DNA from: Bradyrhizobium sp. WBAH42 | GTDB taxonomy: Bacteria > Pseudomonadota > Alphaproteobacteria > Rhizobiales > Xanthobacteraceae | Assembly: GCF_024585265.1 (NCBI RefSeq) | Contig: NZ_CP036533.1 | Coordinates: forward strand, 5,465,001 to 5,529,000 | Direction: 5' to 3' | DNA length: 64,000 nt | Part shown: one piece after another, positions 26,119 through 36,528 of the stretch | Position numbering within the stretch: the stretch's first letter is position 1 | Layout of the letters: each line of letters begins with the position of its first letter | Program-made: the position numbers and the translations under genes | Notes under the pieces: model-generated | What the model was told of the DNA's origin: nothing | What the model saw: only the letters and a program-made list of their open reading frames with translations | Database searches by the model: none

Positions 26119-28644
26119 CTAGAAAGTGGTGCCGCCGCCGAACCGGAACTCCTGCGTGCGGTCGTACTTGCCCTTGCTGAGCGGCACGGCGTAGTCGAAG
26201 CGCAGCGGTCCGAACGGCGACTGCCAGATCACGCCGACACCGACCGACGAGCGAACGACCTTGCTGTCGTCATATACGAGACCGGTGCAGGTCCCGGTGC
26301 TGTTCGGATTGATGGTCGACGGGATACAGCCCGGCACGTTGACCTCGTTGGTGGCGGTCCAGCTCGTCGGTCCCTTGTAGTCGTAGAGGCCGCCGGCGTC
26401 GGCATAGACCGCGCCCTTCAGACCCACTTCCTTGGGCAGGAACCAGAACGGCATCTGCAATTCGAGCGAAGCACCCCAATACTTGGTGCCGCCGAGCGCA
26501 TCCTGCGTGCCGAAGGGGTTCAAGTCGCGCGGACCGATGCCGTTCGGGGCAAAGCCACGAACGAGGTTCGGGCCCATCTGGAAGTGGTCGAGCATGCGCA
26601 GATCGTTGCCGATCTTGTTCAGCATGCCGCCTTGCAGGCGGACGAGGCCGACGATGTCGGAGACGAGCGGCGTGTAGTACTTCGCGTCGACCACCGACTT
26701 CAGATAGGAAACGTCGCCGCCGACGCCGGCGAAGTCCTGCCGGAAGTCGACGAGCAGACCATCGGTCGGGTTCTTGTTGTTGTCCAGCGTGTTGTAGGTC
26801 AGCGTGTAGCCGAGCGCCGAGGTCAGAGTCTTGCCGTTGGCCAGCTCCTTGCGGACCGGCAGCGAGGCTTCGCCATCGTTGTAGCAGCCGAGGCCGTTGG
26901 TGGATGCAGCCAAGGGCGTACCCGTCGCCGCCGAGTAGGCCGGACTGGGGTTGAATGCCGATGACAGCGGGTCGTTGTTACAGTTGGCCAAGTAGCTCGG
27001 CAGCGTGATCTCTTGCCGATAGATCGAGTAGCGCACCTGGAGCGAGAGATCTTCACGCAAGGAGAAGCCGAGTCGCGGCGAGAAGCCGAGCGTCCTGGTG
27101 CCGTAAGAGATGTAGCTGTTGGACTTCTGCTCACGCTGATAGAGGTCGAGGCCGAGCGCGACGCGGTAGTCGAGCAGATACGGCTCGACGAACGACAGCG
27201 AGTAGCCGCGGGCATACTGGCCATAGGTCACCGACGCCTTGGCGAACAGGCCGCGACCGAGCAGGTTGCGCTCCGAGATCGAGACTTCGGCCAGCGCGCC
27301 GTCGGTGGTTGAGTAACCGCCCGAGACCGAGAAGTCGCCGGTCGATTTCTCTTCCATGTCGACGATCAGGATGACGCGGTCGCTGGACGAGCCCGGCTCG
27401 GTCGTGATCTTCACGGTCTTGAAATAGTCGAGGTTCTTCAGGCGCCGCTCGGCACGGTCGACCAGCGCGCGGTTGTAGGCGTCGCCTTCCGAGATGTCGA
27501 ACTCGCGGCGGATCACGTAGTCGCGCGTGCGGGTGTTGCCGCGCAGGTTGATGCGCTCGATATAGGTGCGCGGGCCCTCGTCGACGTTGAACACGACGGA
27601 CACGGTGTGCGCTTCGAAGTTGCGGTCGCCGCCGGGCCGGACCACGGCGAAGGCATAGCCGCGCCGGGAGGCCTCGATCTGCATCTCCTCGACCGACTTC
27701 TCGACCAATTCGACGTTGTAGAGCGAGCCGACATTGATGCGCGAATAGCCGCGCATCGAGCTCGGATCGAAGTTCGGAATGCTGGTGCGGAAATCGACCG
27801 AGCCGACGCGGTATTGCTGACCTTCCTCGATCTTGAAGGTGACGTTGAAGCCCTTCTTCTCCGGATCGTACTCGGTGAGCGCCGCGACGACCTGCACGTC
27901 GGCGAAGCCGTTCTTGAGATAGAATCGGCGGATCAGATCGCGATCGGCTTCGACGCGATCGGGATCGTAGACGTCACCGCTGCCGAGAAAGCTCAGCAGA
28001 TTCGTTTCGCGCGTCTTGATCACGTCGCGAAGGCGGTAGGACGAGAAGGCATTGTTGCCGACGAACTCGATCGACCGGACGCCGGTCTTGACGCCCTCCT
28101 CGACCGTGAAGATCAGGTCGACGCGATTGTTCGGCTGCTCGATGATCTCGGGCGTGACGCGCACGTCGTAGCGGCCGGAGCGGCGATAGATTTCGGCGAT
28201 TCGGAGCGTGTCCGACTGCACCATGGCGCGGGAGAAGGTGCCGCGTGCCTTGGACTGGACTTCAGCGGTGAGCTGCTCGTCCTTGATCTTCTTGTTGCCC
28301 TCGAAGGCGATGCGGCCGATCACCGGGTTTTCCACCACGGAGACGATCAGCTGGCCGCCGGAACCGCGGTTGATCCTGACGTCCTGGAACAGGCCGGTCT
28401 CGATCAACGCCTTGAGGCCGTCGTCGATGGCGGCCTGATCCAGCCGGCCGCCCGGGCCCGGCTTGAAATAGGAGCGGATCGTCTCCACCTCGACGCGGCG
28501 ATTCCCTTCGACGGAAATCGACTGAACGGTCTGAGCGAGCGCAGACGAAGACACGAAAACAGCCCCAACCGGGGCAACCACCGGCGCGCCGAACAAGATC
28601 AGGGTCGCGATCAAGCCCCCCCGGAGTCGCAGTCCAAACTTCAT
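26119..28644 (-). CDS. bamA: Outer membrane protein assembly factor BamA
   Basis: Central Omp85 component of the BAM complex, which inserts beta-barrel proteins into the outer membrane. At 841 residues from ATG 28644 (MKFGLRLRGG) it has a signal peptide ending SSALAQ and five POTRA repeats starting VQSISVEGNRRVEVETI. A 16-strand barrel follows, containing the lid-lock region GPNLVRGFAPNGIGPRDL and ending with a terminal Phe (FGGGTTF). ATGs at 28665 and 28686 are possible. It lies between rseP and lpxD, the conserved order. Confidence 0.96.
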   Translation of the reverse strand: MKFGLRLRGGLIATLILFGAPVVAPVGAVFVSSSALAQTVQSISVEGNRRVEVETIRSYFKPGPGGRLDQAAIDDGLKALIETGLFQDVRINRGSGGQLIVSVVENPVIGRIAFEGNKKIKDEQLTAEVQSKARGTFSRAMVQSDTLRIAEIYRRSGRYDVRVTPEIIEQPNNRVDLIFTVEEGVKTGVRSIEFVGNNAFSSYRLRDVIKTRETNLLSFLGSGDVYDPDRVEADRDLIRRFYLKNGFADVQVVAALTEYDPEKKGFNVTFKIEEGQQYRVGSVDFRTSIPNFDPSSMRGYSRINVGSLYNVELVEKSVEEMQIEASRRGYAFAVVRPGGDRNFEAHTVSVVFNVDEGPRTYIERINLRGNTRTRDYVIRREFDISEGDAYNRALVDRAERRLKNLDYFKTVKITTEPGSSSDRVILIVDMEEKSTGDFSVSGGYSTTDGALAEVSISERNLLGRGLFAKASVTYGQYARGYSLSFVEPYLLDYRVALGLDLYQREQKSNSYISYGTRTLGFSPRLGFSLREDLSLQVRYSIYRQEITLPSYLANCNNDPLSSAFNPSPAYSAATGTPLAASTNGLGCYNDGEASLPVRKELANGKTLTSALGYTLTYNTLDNNKNPTDGLLVDFRQDFAGVGGDVSYLKSVVDAKYYTPLVSDIVGLVRLQGGMLNKIGNDLRMLDHFQMGPNLVRGFAPNGIGPRDLNPFGTQDALGGTKYWGASLELQMPFWFLPKEVGLKGAVYADAGGLYDYKGPTSWTATNEVNVPGCIPSTINPNSTGTCTGLVYDDSKVVRSSVGVGVIWQSPFGPLRFDYAVPLSKGKYDRTQEFRFGGGTTF

Positions 28645-28819
28645 CGCGCAACGCGCCCTTATCATTCCGTGCCAGACCCACCCCAACGCCGGTCCGGAGA
28701 TTCCCCAAGTTCAGGCCGCTTGTAGCCAATTTCGCCGACGCCGCAAACGGCCGAAAGCGCCGTAATTTCAATTTCATTCCAAGACGTTGCTCAACAGCAA
28801 CGCCACAAAAAAGCCCCTA

Positions 28820-29971
28820 TCAGGAGGCCGCCATCCGCAGGATGTCGTTGTAGGTCGCGAACACCATCAACATCAGCACGAGGCCAAGGCCGATTCGGAA
28901 CCCCATTTCCTGGGTCCGCTCGGACAGGGGCCGACCCCGAACCACCTCGGCCGCATAGAACATCAGGTGGCCGCCATCGAGCAGCGGGATCGGGAACAGG
29001 TTCAAAAGGCCGATCGAGACCGACAGCACCGCGCAGAGATTGATCACGAACTGGAACCCGGCGCTGGCCGCCTGCCCCGACATTTTCGCGATTCCCAGGA
29101 CTCCGCTGACCTCGTTCGGATTGCCCTGGCCGACGAAGAGGGAGCCCAGGAACTTGAAGGTGCTGGTGATGATGAACCAGACCTGCTCGACGCCGATCTT
29201 GAGCGCTTCACCGACGCCGACCGGGGTGGTCGAGGCCTCCCCGGCCTGCGACTTGTGCTCGACGCCGAGAACGCCGAGACGGTGGCTGTTGCCGAACGGG
29301 TCCTTGCGCTCCAGCAGCGCCGGAGTCGCGGTCAGCGAGACGATGGCACCGTCGCGCTTCACCTGGAAGGTAAGCGCCGAACCGGCGTTCATCGCAACGA
29401 TTCGCTGCATGTCGGCAAAGCTCTCGATCGGCTTGCCGTCAATCTGGACGACGACGTCGCCGACCTTGAAGCCGGCCGCAGCCGCCGCGCCGTCGGCGAC
29501 GACACCGTCGACCCGGGCGATCGTGCTCGGCTTGCCGTAATAGAGGGCCATTCCGGCGAAGATCAGCGCGCCCAGGATGAAATTGGCGATCGGCCCGGCC
29601 GCCACGATCGCCGCGCGGGGGCCGACCTTCTTGTGGTGGAAGCTGCCGGCGCGCTCCTCGGCCGTCATGGCCGCCAGCGTCTGGGCCGACGGGGTCGAGG
29701 CCTCGCTCTCGTCGCCGAAGAACTTGACGTAGCCGCCGAGCGGGATCGCCGAAATCTTCCAGCGGGTGCCATGGCGGTCGTTGAAGCCGACCAGCTCGGG
29801 GCCAAAGCCGAGCGAAAAGGTTAACACGCGCACGCCGGCCCAGCGCGCGACCAGGAAATGGCCGAGCTCGTGGAAGAACACGACGATGGTCAGGACGAAC
29901 AGGAAGGGAACCGCGTAGCCGAGGAGCCCATGGCTCAACGTATTGAAACTATGGACGAAAAAGTCGATCAT
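28820..29971 (-). CDS. rseP: Site-2 intramembrane metalloprotease RseP
   Basis: Zinc protease that cleaves membrane-bound anti-sigma factors and signal-peptide remnants within the inner membrane. The 383-residue protein has HELGHF in its first membrane helix (about residue 35) and a PDZ domain around VDGVVADGAAAAAGFKVGDVVVQIDG. The third zinc ligand region is NLFPIPLLDGGHLMFY, followed by the last membrane helices. One PDZ domain is obvious, where E. coli has two. It lies between dxr and bamA. Confidence 0.95.
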   Translation of the reverse strand: MIDFFVHSFNTLSHGLLGYAVPFLFVLTIVVFFHELGHFLVARWAGVRVLTFSLGFGPELVGFNDRHGTRWKISAIPLGGYVKFFGDESEASTPSAQTLAAMTAEERAGSFHHKKVGPRAAIVAAGPIANFILGALIFAGMALYYGKPSTIARVDGVVADGAAAAAGFKVGDVVVQIDGKPIESFADMQRIVAMNAGSALTFQVKRDGAIVSLTATPALLERKDPFGNSHRLGVLGVEHKSQAGEASTTPVGVGEALKIGVEQVWFIITSTFKFLGSLFVGQGNPNEVSGVLGIAKMSGQAASAGFQFVINLCAVLSVSIGLLNLFPIPLLDGGHLMFYAAEVVRGRPLSERTQEMGFRIGLGLVLMLMVFATYNDILRMAAS

Positions 29972-30015
29972 CGAATTCCCTCACCCAGCGCCGCAAGGCC
30001 CTGGTCCCGAACCAA

Positions 30016-31239
30016 CTAGGATGCCTTTAAGGCAATTTGAGGCAATAGGGCGGCGGCCCTATTTCGCGCAACATGGTCAACAGAGATTGCATCGTCCGCC
30101 GACATCAGGGGCGCCTGGTTGCCGCCCTTGATCCAATCCTCGAGCGTCGCCTCGACCAGCCGGGCAATCGCGCCGAACCGGATCTTGCCGGCAATGAAGG
30201 CGGCGACCGCAACCTCGTTGGCGGCGTTGTAGACGGTTGTCGCGCCCTTCCCGGTCCGGAGCGATTCGTAGGCCAGCCGCAATCCGGGGAAGCGCTCGAA
30301 GTCCGGCGCCTCGAAGGTCAGCTGGCCGATCTTGGCAAGGTCGAGCTTGGCGGCCGGGCCCTTGATGCGATCGGGCCAGCCGAGGCAATGGGCGATCGGC
30401 GTCCTCATGTCGGGCGCGCCGAGCTGGGCCACGACCGAGCAGTCGGAAAACTCGACCATGCCGTGGATGATCGACTGCGGATGAACCAGCACGTCGATCT
30501 CGTCCGGCGAGAGCGCAAACAAATAGGACGCCTCGATCACTTCAAGGCCCTTGTTCATCATCGAGGCCGAATCGATCGTGATCTTCTGGCCCATGCTCCA
30601 GTTCGGATGCTTCAGGGCCTGCTCGAGCGTCGCCTGCTCGATGTCCGCAGGCTTCCAGGTCCGGAACGGACCGCCGGAGGCCGTGATGATGACGCGGACG
30701 AGCTCGTCGCGATTGCCTGAGCTCAATGCCTGGAACAGCGCGTTGTGCTCGGAATCGGCCGGCAGGATGCAGGCGCCCGCTTTTGCCGCGCGCTGCATGA
30801 AGAAGTCGCCGGCGCAGACCAGGCACTCCTTGTTGGCGAGCGCGACATGCGCGCCGCGATCGACCGCGGCAAGCGCCGGCTTCAGCCCGGCAGCGCCGCT
30901 CACCGCCGCCATCACCCAGTCCGCCGGGCGCGCGCCGGCCTCGATCACCGCACTTTCGCCGGCGCCGCATTCGGTGCTGGTGCCCGCCAGCGCGTCCTTG
31001 AGCTCGGCGAGCTTGGAGGTGTCGGCAATCGCGACATAGCGCGCGTTGAATTCCTTGGCGAGCTTGGCCAGCGCTGCGACATTGCCGTTCGCCGTCAGCG
31101 CCTCGACACGGTAGCGCTCGGGCGAGGCGCGCAAGAGGTCCATCGTGCTGTCGCCGATCGAGCCGGTGGCACCGAGGACTGTGACGCTGCGAATGTCAGA
31201 CGCAGCAAGCCTGTTGTTACGCAAGGGAACGGCGCTCAT
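30016..31239 (-). CDS. dxr: 1-deoxy-D-xylulose 5-phosphate reductoisomerase
   Basis: Second, committed step of the MEP isoprenoid pathway, NADPH-dependent. The 407-residue protein shows the nucleotide-binding [17 protein letters not shown] and the metal/substrate site in [12 protein letters not shown]. It also has SGGPFRTW, the [16 protein letters not shown] loop and [16 protein letters not shown] 31239 (MSAVPLRNN) is chosen; the longer frame upstream overlaps the end of cdsA. It supplies precursors for the undecaprenyl synthase encoded two genes upstream. Confidence 0.96.
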   Translation of the reverse strand: MSAVPLRNNRLAASDIRSVTVLGATGSIGDSTMDLLRASPERYRVEALTANGNVAALAKLAKEFNARYVAIADTSKLAELKDALAGTSTECGAGESAVIEAGARPADWVMAAVSGAAGLKPALAAVDRGAHVALANKECLVCAGDFFMQRAAKAGACILPADSEHNALFQALSSGNRDELVRVIITASGGPFRTWKPADIEQATLEQALKHPNWSMGQKITIDSASMMNKGLEVIEASYLFALSPDEIDVLVHPQSIIHGMVEFSDCSVVAQLGAPDMRTPIAHCLGWPDRIKGPAAKLDLAKIGQLTFEAPDFERFPGLRLAYESLRTGKGATTVYNAANEVAVAAFIAGKIRFGAIARLVEATLEDWIKGGNQAPLMSADDAISVDHVARNRAAALLPQIALKAS

Positions 31240-31243
31240 ATCC

Positions 31244-32086
31244 TCACCAAACCATAAGACCGCTTCCGGCGCTATGCACACCATGGCGGAGAAAGCCGAT
31301 AATCCATGCCGCCAGGATGGCGGCGACAAAACCGTCCAGGCGGTCCAGTAGTCCGCCATGGCCGGGAATTAAGTGACTGGAATCCTTGACACCGAAGCGC
31401 CGCTTCACGGCGGACTCGAAGAGATCGCCGAGCTGCGACACCACCGACAGGACGGCACCGACGAGCAGCAGTGGAACCGCTTTTCCGATCCCGCAGGCGG
31501 CAAAGCCGGCGGCGACCGCAAGGCTCGCCGCAAAACCGCCGAGCGCGCCGGCCCAGGTCTTTTTCGGGCTCACGCGCGGCCATAATTTCGGACCGCCAAT
31601 GCTGCGTCCGGCGAAATAGCCGCCGATGTCCGTCGCCCAGACCACCAGCAGCACGAACATCAGCGCGGAGAAGCCGTTGACGAGATCCTTGCGCAGCAGG
31701 ATCGAGGCCAGCAGCGCCGCCGCCGCATAGGCAAATCCGCTGGCCGCCCACAAGAACTTGCCCCGCGCGATCAGCGTCACGAGCGCGCCGCCGATCAGGC
31801 CGGTGACGACGGAGGTCTTGAGCGCGCCGAAAGCGACGGAGGCTCCCATCATGGCGATCACGACCGTCCCCGCCCCGGTCAATGCGGCCGATCCTGCGCC
31901 CACCACCATCAGCCATTCGGCAAACAGCCCGATCGAGACCAGGGTGACGAAAAGCGCCCACAGCCAGCCGCCGGCATAGGCGATCGCAATGGCCAGCGGC
32001 GCCAGCACCAGCGCCGCGAGGACCCGCATCACCAGATTGCTCGGGGCAGGCTTGGCGCCCACCGGTGCAGAATCGGGTTCGTTCAC
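31244..32086 (-). CDS. cdsA: Phosphatidate cytidylyltransferase (CDP-diglyceride synthase)
   Basis: Integral inner-membrane enzyme making CDP-diacylglycerol for phospholipid synthesis. The 280-residue protein has about eight hydrophobic segments and the family signature in the stretch [20 protein letters not shown] followed by [10 protein letters not shown] 32086 overlaps the uppS TGA by four bases (GTGA), which sets the start; the longer frame lies inside uppS. Confidence 0.95.
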   Translation of the reverse strand: MNEPDSAPVGAKPAPSNLVMRVLAALVLAPLAIAIAYAGGWLWALFVTLVSIGLFAEWLMVVGAGSAALTGAGTVVIAMMGASVAFGALKTSVVTGLIGGALVTLIARGKFLWAASGFAYAAAALLASILLRKDLVNGFSALMFVLLVVWATDIGGYFAGRSIGGPKLWPRVSPKKTWAGALGGFAASLAVAAGFAACGIGKAVPLLLVGAVLSVVSQLGDLFESAVKRRFGVKDSSHLIPGHGGLLDRLDGFVAAILAAWIIGFLRHGVHSAGSGLMVW

Positions 32087-32841
32087 GAGGCGGTCTTCGC
32101 AACCAGGCCGCCGAAACGGCGCTCGCGCCTGGCAAATTCGGCAATCGCGCTTTCCAGCGCCGCCTTGTCGAAGTCGGGCCAATGGATCGGCGCGAACACG
32201 AGCTCGCTATAGGCGGCCTGCCACATCAGGAAGTTCGACAGGCGCTGCTCGCCGCTCGTGCGGATGATGAGATCGGGATCGGGGATGTCGGGCGCGTCGA
32301 GATGCGCGCCAAGCGTCTCGGCGTCGATCGTGGCAGGATCCCGCCTGCCCTCCGCAACCTCGCGGGCGAGCTTCCGCGCCGCCTTCGCGATCTCCTGCCG
32401 CGAGCCGTAATTGAAGGCGACGACGAGCGTCAGTCGCGTATTGTCGCGCGTCAGCTCCTCGGCCTCGTTCAGCAAAGCGCAGATGTCGCTCTCGAGCCCC
32501 TCGCGCTCGCCGATGATGCGGACCTTGACGCCGTCGCGATGCAGGCTCGCCAGATCGTTGCGGATGAAGCGCCGCAGCAGGCCGAACAGGTCGCCGATCT
32601 CGCTCGCCGGACGCGACCAGTTCTCCGAAGAGAACGAGAAGATGGTGAGATAGCGGATGCCGAGCTCGTGCGAGGCGCGCACCACACGGCGCAATGCGTC
32701 CACGCCGCGACGATGCCCTTCCGCGCGCGGCAGACCGCGCGCGGCCGCCCAACGCCCGTTGCCGTCCATGATGATGGCGACATGCGCGGGCGCCTCGGAC
32801 CGGTCGGGTCCTTCCGTTGCGGGCGCGGCGGCGTTGGACAT
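32083..32841 (-). CDS. uppS: Undecaprenyl diphosphate synthase (cis-prenyltransferase)
   Basis: Makes the C55 carrier lipid for peptidoglycan and O-antigen. The 252-residue protein has the catalytic Asp in [13 protein letters not shown], followed by [12 protein letters not shown]. It also has [11 protein letters not shown], the C-terminal [21 protein letters not shown] and FAPIHWPDF. The N-terminal 15 residues are Ala-rich and variable. It follows frr by 12 bases and overlaps cdsA. Confidence 0.96.
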   Translation of the reverse strand: MSNAAAPATEGPDRSEAPAHVAIIMDGNGRWAAARGLPRAEGHRRGVDALRRVVRASHELGIRYLTIFSFSSENWSRPASEIGDLFGLLRRFIRNDLASLHRDGVKVRIIGEREGLESDICALLNEAEELTRDNTRLTLVVAFNYGSRQEIAKAARKLAREVAEGRRDPATIDAETLGAHLDAPDIPDPDLIIRTSGEQRLSNFLMWQAAYSELVFAPIHWPDFDKAALESAIAEFARRERRFGGLVAKTAS

Positions 32842-32853
32842 GAAGGCGATGCC

Positions 32854-33417
32854 TTAAACGGTGAGGATTTCTTTTTCCTTGGCGGCCAGCAACTGGTCGA
32901 TCTCGGCGATGGTGCCGTCGGTCGCCTTCTGCACCTCGTCGGCGTGACGCTTCTGATCGTCCTCCGACATCTCGTGATTCTTCTCGAGCTTCTTGAGCAC
33001 GTCGAGACCGTCGCGGCGGACATGGCGCGCGGCGACCTTGGCGGCTTCGGCATATTTGTGCGCGACCTTCACCAGCTCCTTGCGGCGCTCCTCGTTAAGC
33101 TCGGGAATGCGCAGGCGCAGCACCTGGCCCTCGGTCGCCGGCGACAGGCCGAGATTGGAATCGACGATCGCCTTCTCGACGGCCTTGACCATCGACTTGT
33201 CCCAGACCTGAACCGAGATCAGTCGCGGCTCCGGCACGCTGACGGTGGCGAGCTGATTGAGCGGCATGTGGCTGCCATAGGCCTCGACCTGCACCGGATC
33301 GAGCATCGAGGCAGAGGCGCGTCCCGTGCGCAGGCCGCCGAGCTCGTGCTTGAGCGAGGCGACGGCGCCCTGCATGCGGCGCTTCACTTCGTTGAGGTCG
33401 AAATTACCCGTGGCCAT
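32854..33417 (-). CDS. frr: Ribosome recycling factor
   Basis: With EF-G it splits post-termination ribosomes. The 187-residue protein has the usual two-domain form, with [25 protein letters not shown] at the start and the conserved [18 protein letters not shown] segment ([19 protein letters not shown]). AGGAG eight bases upstream favours ATG 33417 over the GTG immediately before it. Confidence 0.96.
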   Translation of the reverse strand: MATGNFDLNEVKRRMQGAVASLKHELGGLRTGRASASMLDPVQVEAYGSHMPLNQLATVSVPEPRLISVQVWDKSMVKAVEKAIVDSNLGLSPATEGQVLRLRIPELNEERRKELVKVAHKYAEAAKVAARHVRRDGLDVLKKLEKNHEMSEDDQKRHADEVQKATDGTIAEIDQLLAAKEKEILTV

Positions 33418-33486
33418 CACGTTTTCTCCTTCAAAATCCCGGCGACCGCTCCGCGCCGTTCCCTTTCGGGCGCGCCAGTTGAGCCG

Positions 33487-34203
33487 TCAGCCGGCGACGA
33501 TGGTTCCGTGGCCGACGCCACGCAGAATCGCGCCGATCGAGCCCGGCTCCGCGATCGAGAATACGATGATAGGCAGCGATGTCTCGCGGGCAAGCGCGAA
33601 GGCGGTCGCATCCATCACCTTGTAGCCGCCCTCGATCGCCTGCGAATGCGTCAGGCGGTCGAACCGCGTGGCGGTCGGATCCTTCTTCGGATCGGCCGAG
33701 TAGACCCCGTCGACATTGGTGGCCTTCAGGACCGCCTGCGCGCCGATCTCGGCGGCCCGCAGCACCGCCGTCGTGTCGGTGGTGAAGAACGGATTGCCGG
33801 TCCCGCCGCCGAGCAGCACGATGCGGCCCTCGGCCAGGTATCTGTGTGCCGCGGTGCGGGTGAACAGCTCGGAAATCTCGGGCATGACGAAGGCCGACAG
33901 CGTCCGAGCCGGCGTGCCCTTGCGCTCGATCGCCGCTTCCAGCGCGAGGCAGTTCATCATGGTGGCGAGCATGCCCATGGTGTCGCCGGTGGTGCGCGAC
34001 ACCCCGCGGGATGAGACCTCGACGCCGCGGACCATGTTGCCGCCGCCGATTACGACCGCGACCTCGGTGCCGAGATGGCGGGCCGCGATCAGATCGTCCG
34101 CAACCCGGTCGACGGTCGGCTGATCGATGCCAAAGCCTTGCTGTCCCGCGAGATATTCGCCGGACAGCTTGATCACGACGCGACGATAGACCGGATCAGT
34201 CAT
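33487..34203 (-). CDS. pyrH: UMP kinase
   Basis: Phosphorylates UMP to UDP, feeding both nucleotide and cell-wall precursor pools. The 238-residue amino-acid-kinase-fold protein has [12 protein letters not shown] at the N-terminus, [27 protein letters not shown] and [18 protein letters not shown] 34203 has AAGGA eight bases upstream. It lies between tsf and frr, the standard order. Confidence 0.96.
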   Translation of the reverse strand: MTDPVYRRVVIKLSGEYLAGQQGFGIDQPTVDRVADDLIAARHLGTEVAVVIGGGNMVRGVEVSSRGVSRTTGDTMGMLATMMNCLALEAAIERKGTPARTLSAFVMPEISELFTRTAAHRYLAEGRIVLLGGGTGNPFFTTDTTAVLRAAEIGAQAVLKATNVDGVYSADPKKDPTATRFDRLTHSQAIEGGYKVMDATAFALARETSLPIIVFSIAEPGSIGAILRGVGHGTIVAG

Positions 34204-34228
34204 GAGCACTTTCCTTGTCCGGGCGCCG

Positions 34229-34260
34229 CTTCCGGCGGCACGCCGGAAGGAACGTTCCGG
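34229..34260 (-). other. Overlapping hairpins between tsf and pyrH
   Basis: CTTCCGGCG (34229-34237) pairs with CGCCGGAAG (34241-34249). The same right arm can instead pair CCGGAA (34243-34248) with TTCCGG (34255-34260). The two structures exclude each other. There is no T-run. A role in processing or attenuation is possible but unproven. Confidence 0.4.
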
Positions 34261-34263
34261 CGC

Positions 34264-35187
34264 TTACTTCTTGCCGCTGGCCGCGGCGACCTCGGCCGCG
34301 AAGTCGCTTTCCTGCTTCTCGATTCCCTCGCCGAGAGCATAGCGCACAAAGCCGGCGATCTTCACAGCGCCGCCGACCTTGCCCTCGGCCTCCTTCACCG
34401 CCTGCGCCACCGACTTGCCGGTGTCGTGGATGAAGGCCTGCTCGAGCAGGCAGACTTCCTTGTAGTAGGTCTTGAGGCCGGACTCGACGATCTTCTCGAT
34501 CACGTTCTCCGGCTTGCCCTGCTGACGGTACTTGTCGGCCAGCACGTCCTTCTCGCGCTTGACCACGGCCGGATCGAGGCCGGAGGGATCGAGCGCCAAG
34601 GGGTTGGCAGCGGCGACGTGCATCGCGATCTGACGGCCGAGCGCTGCGAGCTCGTCAGCCTTGCCCGGCGATTCCAGCGCCACGATCACGCCCATCTTGC
34701 CGGCGCCCTCGATGACGGCCCCGTGAACATAGTGCGAGACAACGCCCTGGCTCACCTCGAGCTGGGCGGCGCGGCGCAGCGTCATGTTCTCGCCGATGGT
34801 GGCGATCGCATCATTGATGGCGGTTTCGATCGTGACGTCGCCGACCTTGGCGGCCTTGATCTTCTCGACGTCGGCGCCGACGTCGAACGCGACCTGCGCG
34901 ATCATCTTGACCAGGCCCTGGAACTGGCCGTTGCGGGCGACGAAGTCGGTCTCGGAATTGACCTCGACCACGACGCCCTTGGTGCCCTTAGTGAGTGCGC
35001 CGATCAGGCCCTCGGCCGCGACGCGGCCCGACTTCTTGGCGGCCTTGGACAGACCCTTCTTGCGCAGCCAGTCCTGCGCAGCTTCCATGTTGCCGTCGTT
35101 TTCGGTGAGCGCTGCCTTGCAGTCCATCATGCCTGCGCCGGTCGATTCGCGCAGGTCCTTGACCATCGCAGCTGTGATCGTTGCCAT
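34264..35187 (-). CDS. tsf: Elongation factor Ts
   Basis: Guanine nucleotide exchange factor for EF-Tu. The 307-residue protein has the N-terminal UBA-like region ([18 protein letters not shown]), the conserved [12 protein letters not shown] and two core subdomains with [14 protein letters not shown]. It follows rpsB after a 133-base gap containing two strong hairpins. Confidence 0.97.
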   Translation of the reverse strand: MATITAAMVKDLRESTGAGMMDCKAALTENDGNMEAAQDWLRKKGLSKAAKKSGRVAAEGLIGALTKGTKGVVVEVNSETDFVARNGQFQGLVKMIAQVAFDVGADVEKIKAAKVGDVTIETAINDAIATIGENMTLRRAAQLEVSQGVVSHYVHGAVIEGAGKMGVIVALESPGKADELAALGRQIAMHVAAANPLALDPSGLDPAVVKREKDVLADKYRQQGKPENVIEKIVESGLKTYYKEVCLLEQAFIHDTGKSVAQAVKEAEGKVGGAVKIAGFVRYALGEGIEKQESDFAAEVAAASGKK

Positions 35188-35217
35188 CGTTGAAAATCCT
35201 TTGTGCCTGCTGGTTTG

Positions 35218-35301
35218 CCGCGGCGCGGCATCAAATCGCCCCGCCGCGGTCCATCTCAGGAAGTCGCGTCAACTGAAATGGTGGCCGGATCCTATCCGGC
35301 C
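35218..35301 (-). other. Two hairpins in the rpsB-tsf intergenic region
   Basis: GGCCGGAT (35283-35290) and ATCCGGCC (35294-35301) form a perfect 8-base stem with a 3-base loop. A second stem pairs CCGCGGCG (35218-35225) with CGCCGCGG (35242-35249). Neither has a T-run in the direction of transcription. In E. coli an attenuator separates these two genes; a similar tuning function is an inference. Confidence 0.45.
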
Positions 35302-35320
35302 AACCCATCGCTCTTTTTGA

Positions 35321-36316
35321 CTATTCCGCTTCCGCGGTCAGCGCCTTGGCCTTGGCCACCCAGGCATCCGCGCGGCTCGGCAGACCGACTTCTTCGCCGA
35401 TCGTGTGCGCGGTGTCGTGGTCGAGCTCGGCGAGCTGCCAGTAGTGGAAGATGCCGAGATCGTTGAACTTCTTCTCGATCGCACCCGACACGCCCGGGAG
35501 CTTCTTGAGGTCGTCGGCGGTGCCGCGGGGACCCGCAAGGCCCTGGAAACCGCTCGAGGACGCTGCCGGCAGCTCTTCGGCGAGCGGCTTGGCCGACGCT
35601 CCGATGTCGACGCCCGAATCGCCCTGCGCACGCGAGATGCCGTCGATCGCCGCACGCGCGATCAGATCGCAGTACAGCGAGATGGCACGGCCGGCGTCGT
35701 CATTGCCCGGCACCACATAGGTGATGCCCTTGGGGTCCGAATTGGTGTCGACGATCGCGGCGACCGGGATGTTGAGCCGCTGGGCCTCCTGGATCGCGAT
35801 GTCTTCCTTGTTGGTGTCGATCACGAAGATCAGGTCGGGCAGACCGCCCATGTCCTTGATGCCGCCGAGCGAGCGGTCGAGCTTGTCGCGCTCGCGCTGC
35901 AGCGTCAGGCGCTCCTTCTTCGTGTAGGAATTGGCTTCGCCGCCCGAGAGCACGTCGTCGAGGTGACGCAGGCGCTTGATCGAGGCCGAGATCGTCTTCC
36001 AGTTGGTCAGCGTGCCGCCGAGCCAGCGCGAATTGACGAAATACTGCGCGCAGCGCTTGGCCGCGTCGGCAACGCCGTCCTGGGCCTGGCGCTTGGTGCC
36101 GACGAACAGGATGCGGCCGCCCTTGGCCACCGTGTCGCTGACCGCCTGGAGGGCCTGGTGCAGCATCGGCACGGTCTGGGCGAGGTCGACGATGTGGATG
36201 TTGTTGCGGGTGCCGAAAATGAACGGAGCCATTTTCGGATTCCAGCGGTGAGACTGGTGACCAAAGTGCACGCCAGCTTCCAGCAGCTGACGCATAGTGA
36301 AATCGGGTAGTGCCAT
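35321..36316 (-). CDS. rpsB: 30S ribosomal protein S2 with C-terminal helix-hairpin-helix extension
   Basis: A 331-residue S2, about 90 residues longer than the E. coli protein. The S2 core starts [20 protein letters not shown] and includes [17 protein letters not shown] and [18 protein letters not shown]. After residue about 260 a linker leads to [17 protein letters not shown] and a further pair of helices, which resemble helix-hairpin-helix or small 5'-end-binding domains. Similar tails occur in rhizobial S2 (family knowledge). ATG 36316 is fixed by the conserved N-terminus. A promoter and a long leader precede it. Confidence 0.96.
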   Translation of the reverse strand: MALPDFTMRQLLEAGVHFGHQSHRWNPKMAPFIFGTRNNIHIVDLAQTVPMLHQALQAVSDTVAKGGRILFVGTKRQAQDGVADAAKRCAQYFVNSRWLGGTLTNWKTISASIKRLRHLDDVLSGGEANSYTKKERLTLQRERDKLDRSLGGIKDMGGLPDLIFVIDTNKEDIAIQEAQRLNIPVAAIVDTNSDPKGITYVVPGNDDAGRAISLYCDLIARAAIDGISRAQGDSGVDIGASAKPLAEELPAASSSGFQGLAGPRGTADDLKKLPGVSGAIEKKFNDLGIFHYWQLAELDHDTAHTIGEEVGLPSRADAWVAKAKALTAEAE

Positions 36317-36423
36317 CGTTCTAGTTCTCCGGTTGGTTCCTCCGGAAACGTGTGAGCAAAACGGAGCGTTCTCGCCCCGGCTGCCACCGGACGGCCTTGT
36401 GAGCCATGTTTCCGTGTGAGATG
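36317..36423 (-). promoter_or_regulatory. 5' leader of rpsB with long-range pairing
   Basis: The leader is about 107 bases, assuming transcription starts near 36423. CGGAAAC near its 5' end can pair with GTTTCCG close to the ribosome-binding region, enclosing the whole leader. The sequence GCTCACA occurs on both sides, once near each pairing arm. Purine tracts GGAGGAA and GGAG precede the ATG. Ribosomal-protein leaders are commonly autoregulatory; that is inferred here. Confidence 0.4.
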
Positions 36424-36429
36424 GCGCGC

Positions 36430-36457
36430 TATATAGCGCCATTTCGGCCAGAAGCAA
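36430..36457 (-). promoter_or_regulatory. Candidate sigma70 promoter of the rpsB operon
   Basis: On the minus strand TTGCTT (36452-36457) and TATATA (36430-36435) are 16 bases apart. They lie about 115 bases upstream of the rpsB ATG. The -10 is embedded in a GGCGC/GCGCC dyad. Confidence 0.55.
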
Positions 36458-36528
36458 GGAAATAACGGGCCTTTGGGGACGCCTCTAGGCTGCGCTCGCT
36501 TCCGAGCGTCCCCTGCCCCTTGAGCCTC

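Noticed and set aside
34229..34260. Intrinsic terminator between tsf and pyrH
   Set aside because: The hairpins are stable but no T-run follows, and the operon continues through pyrH to lpxD-fabZ.
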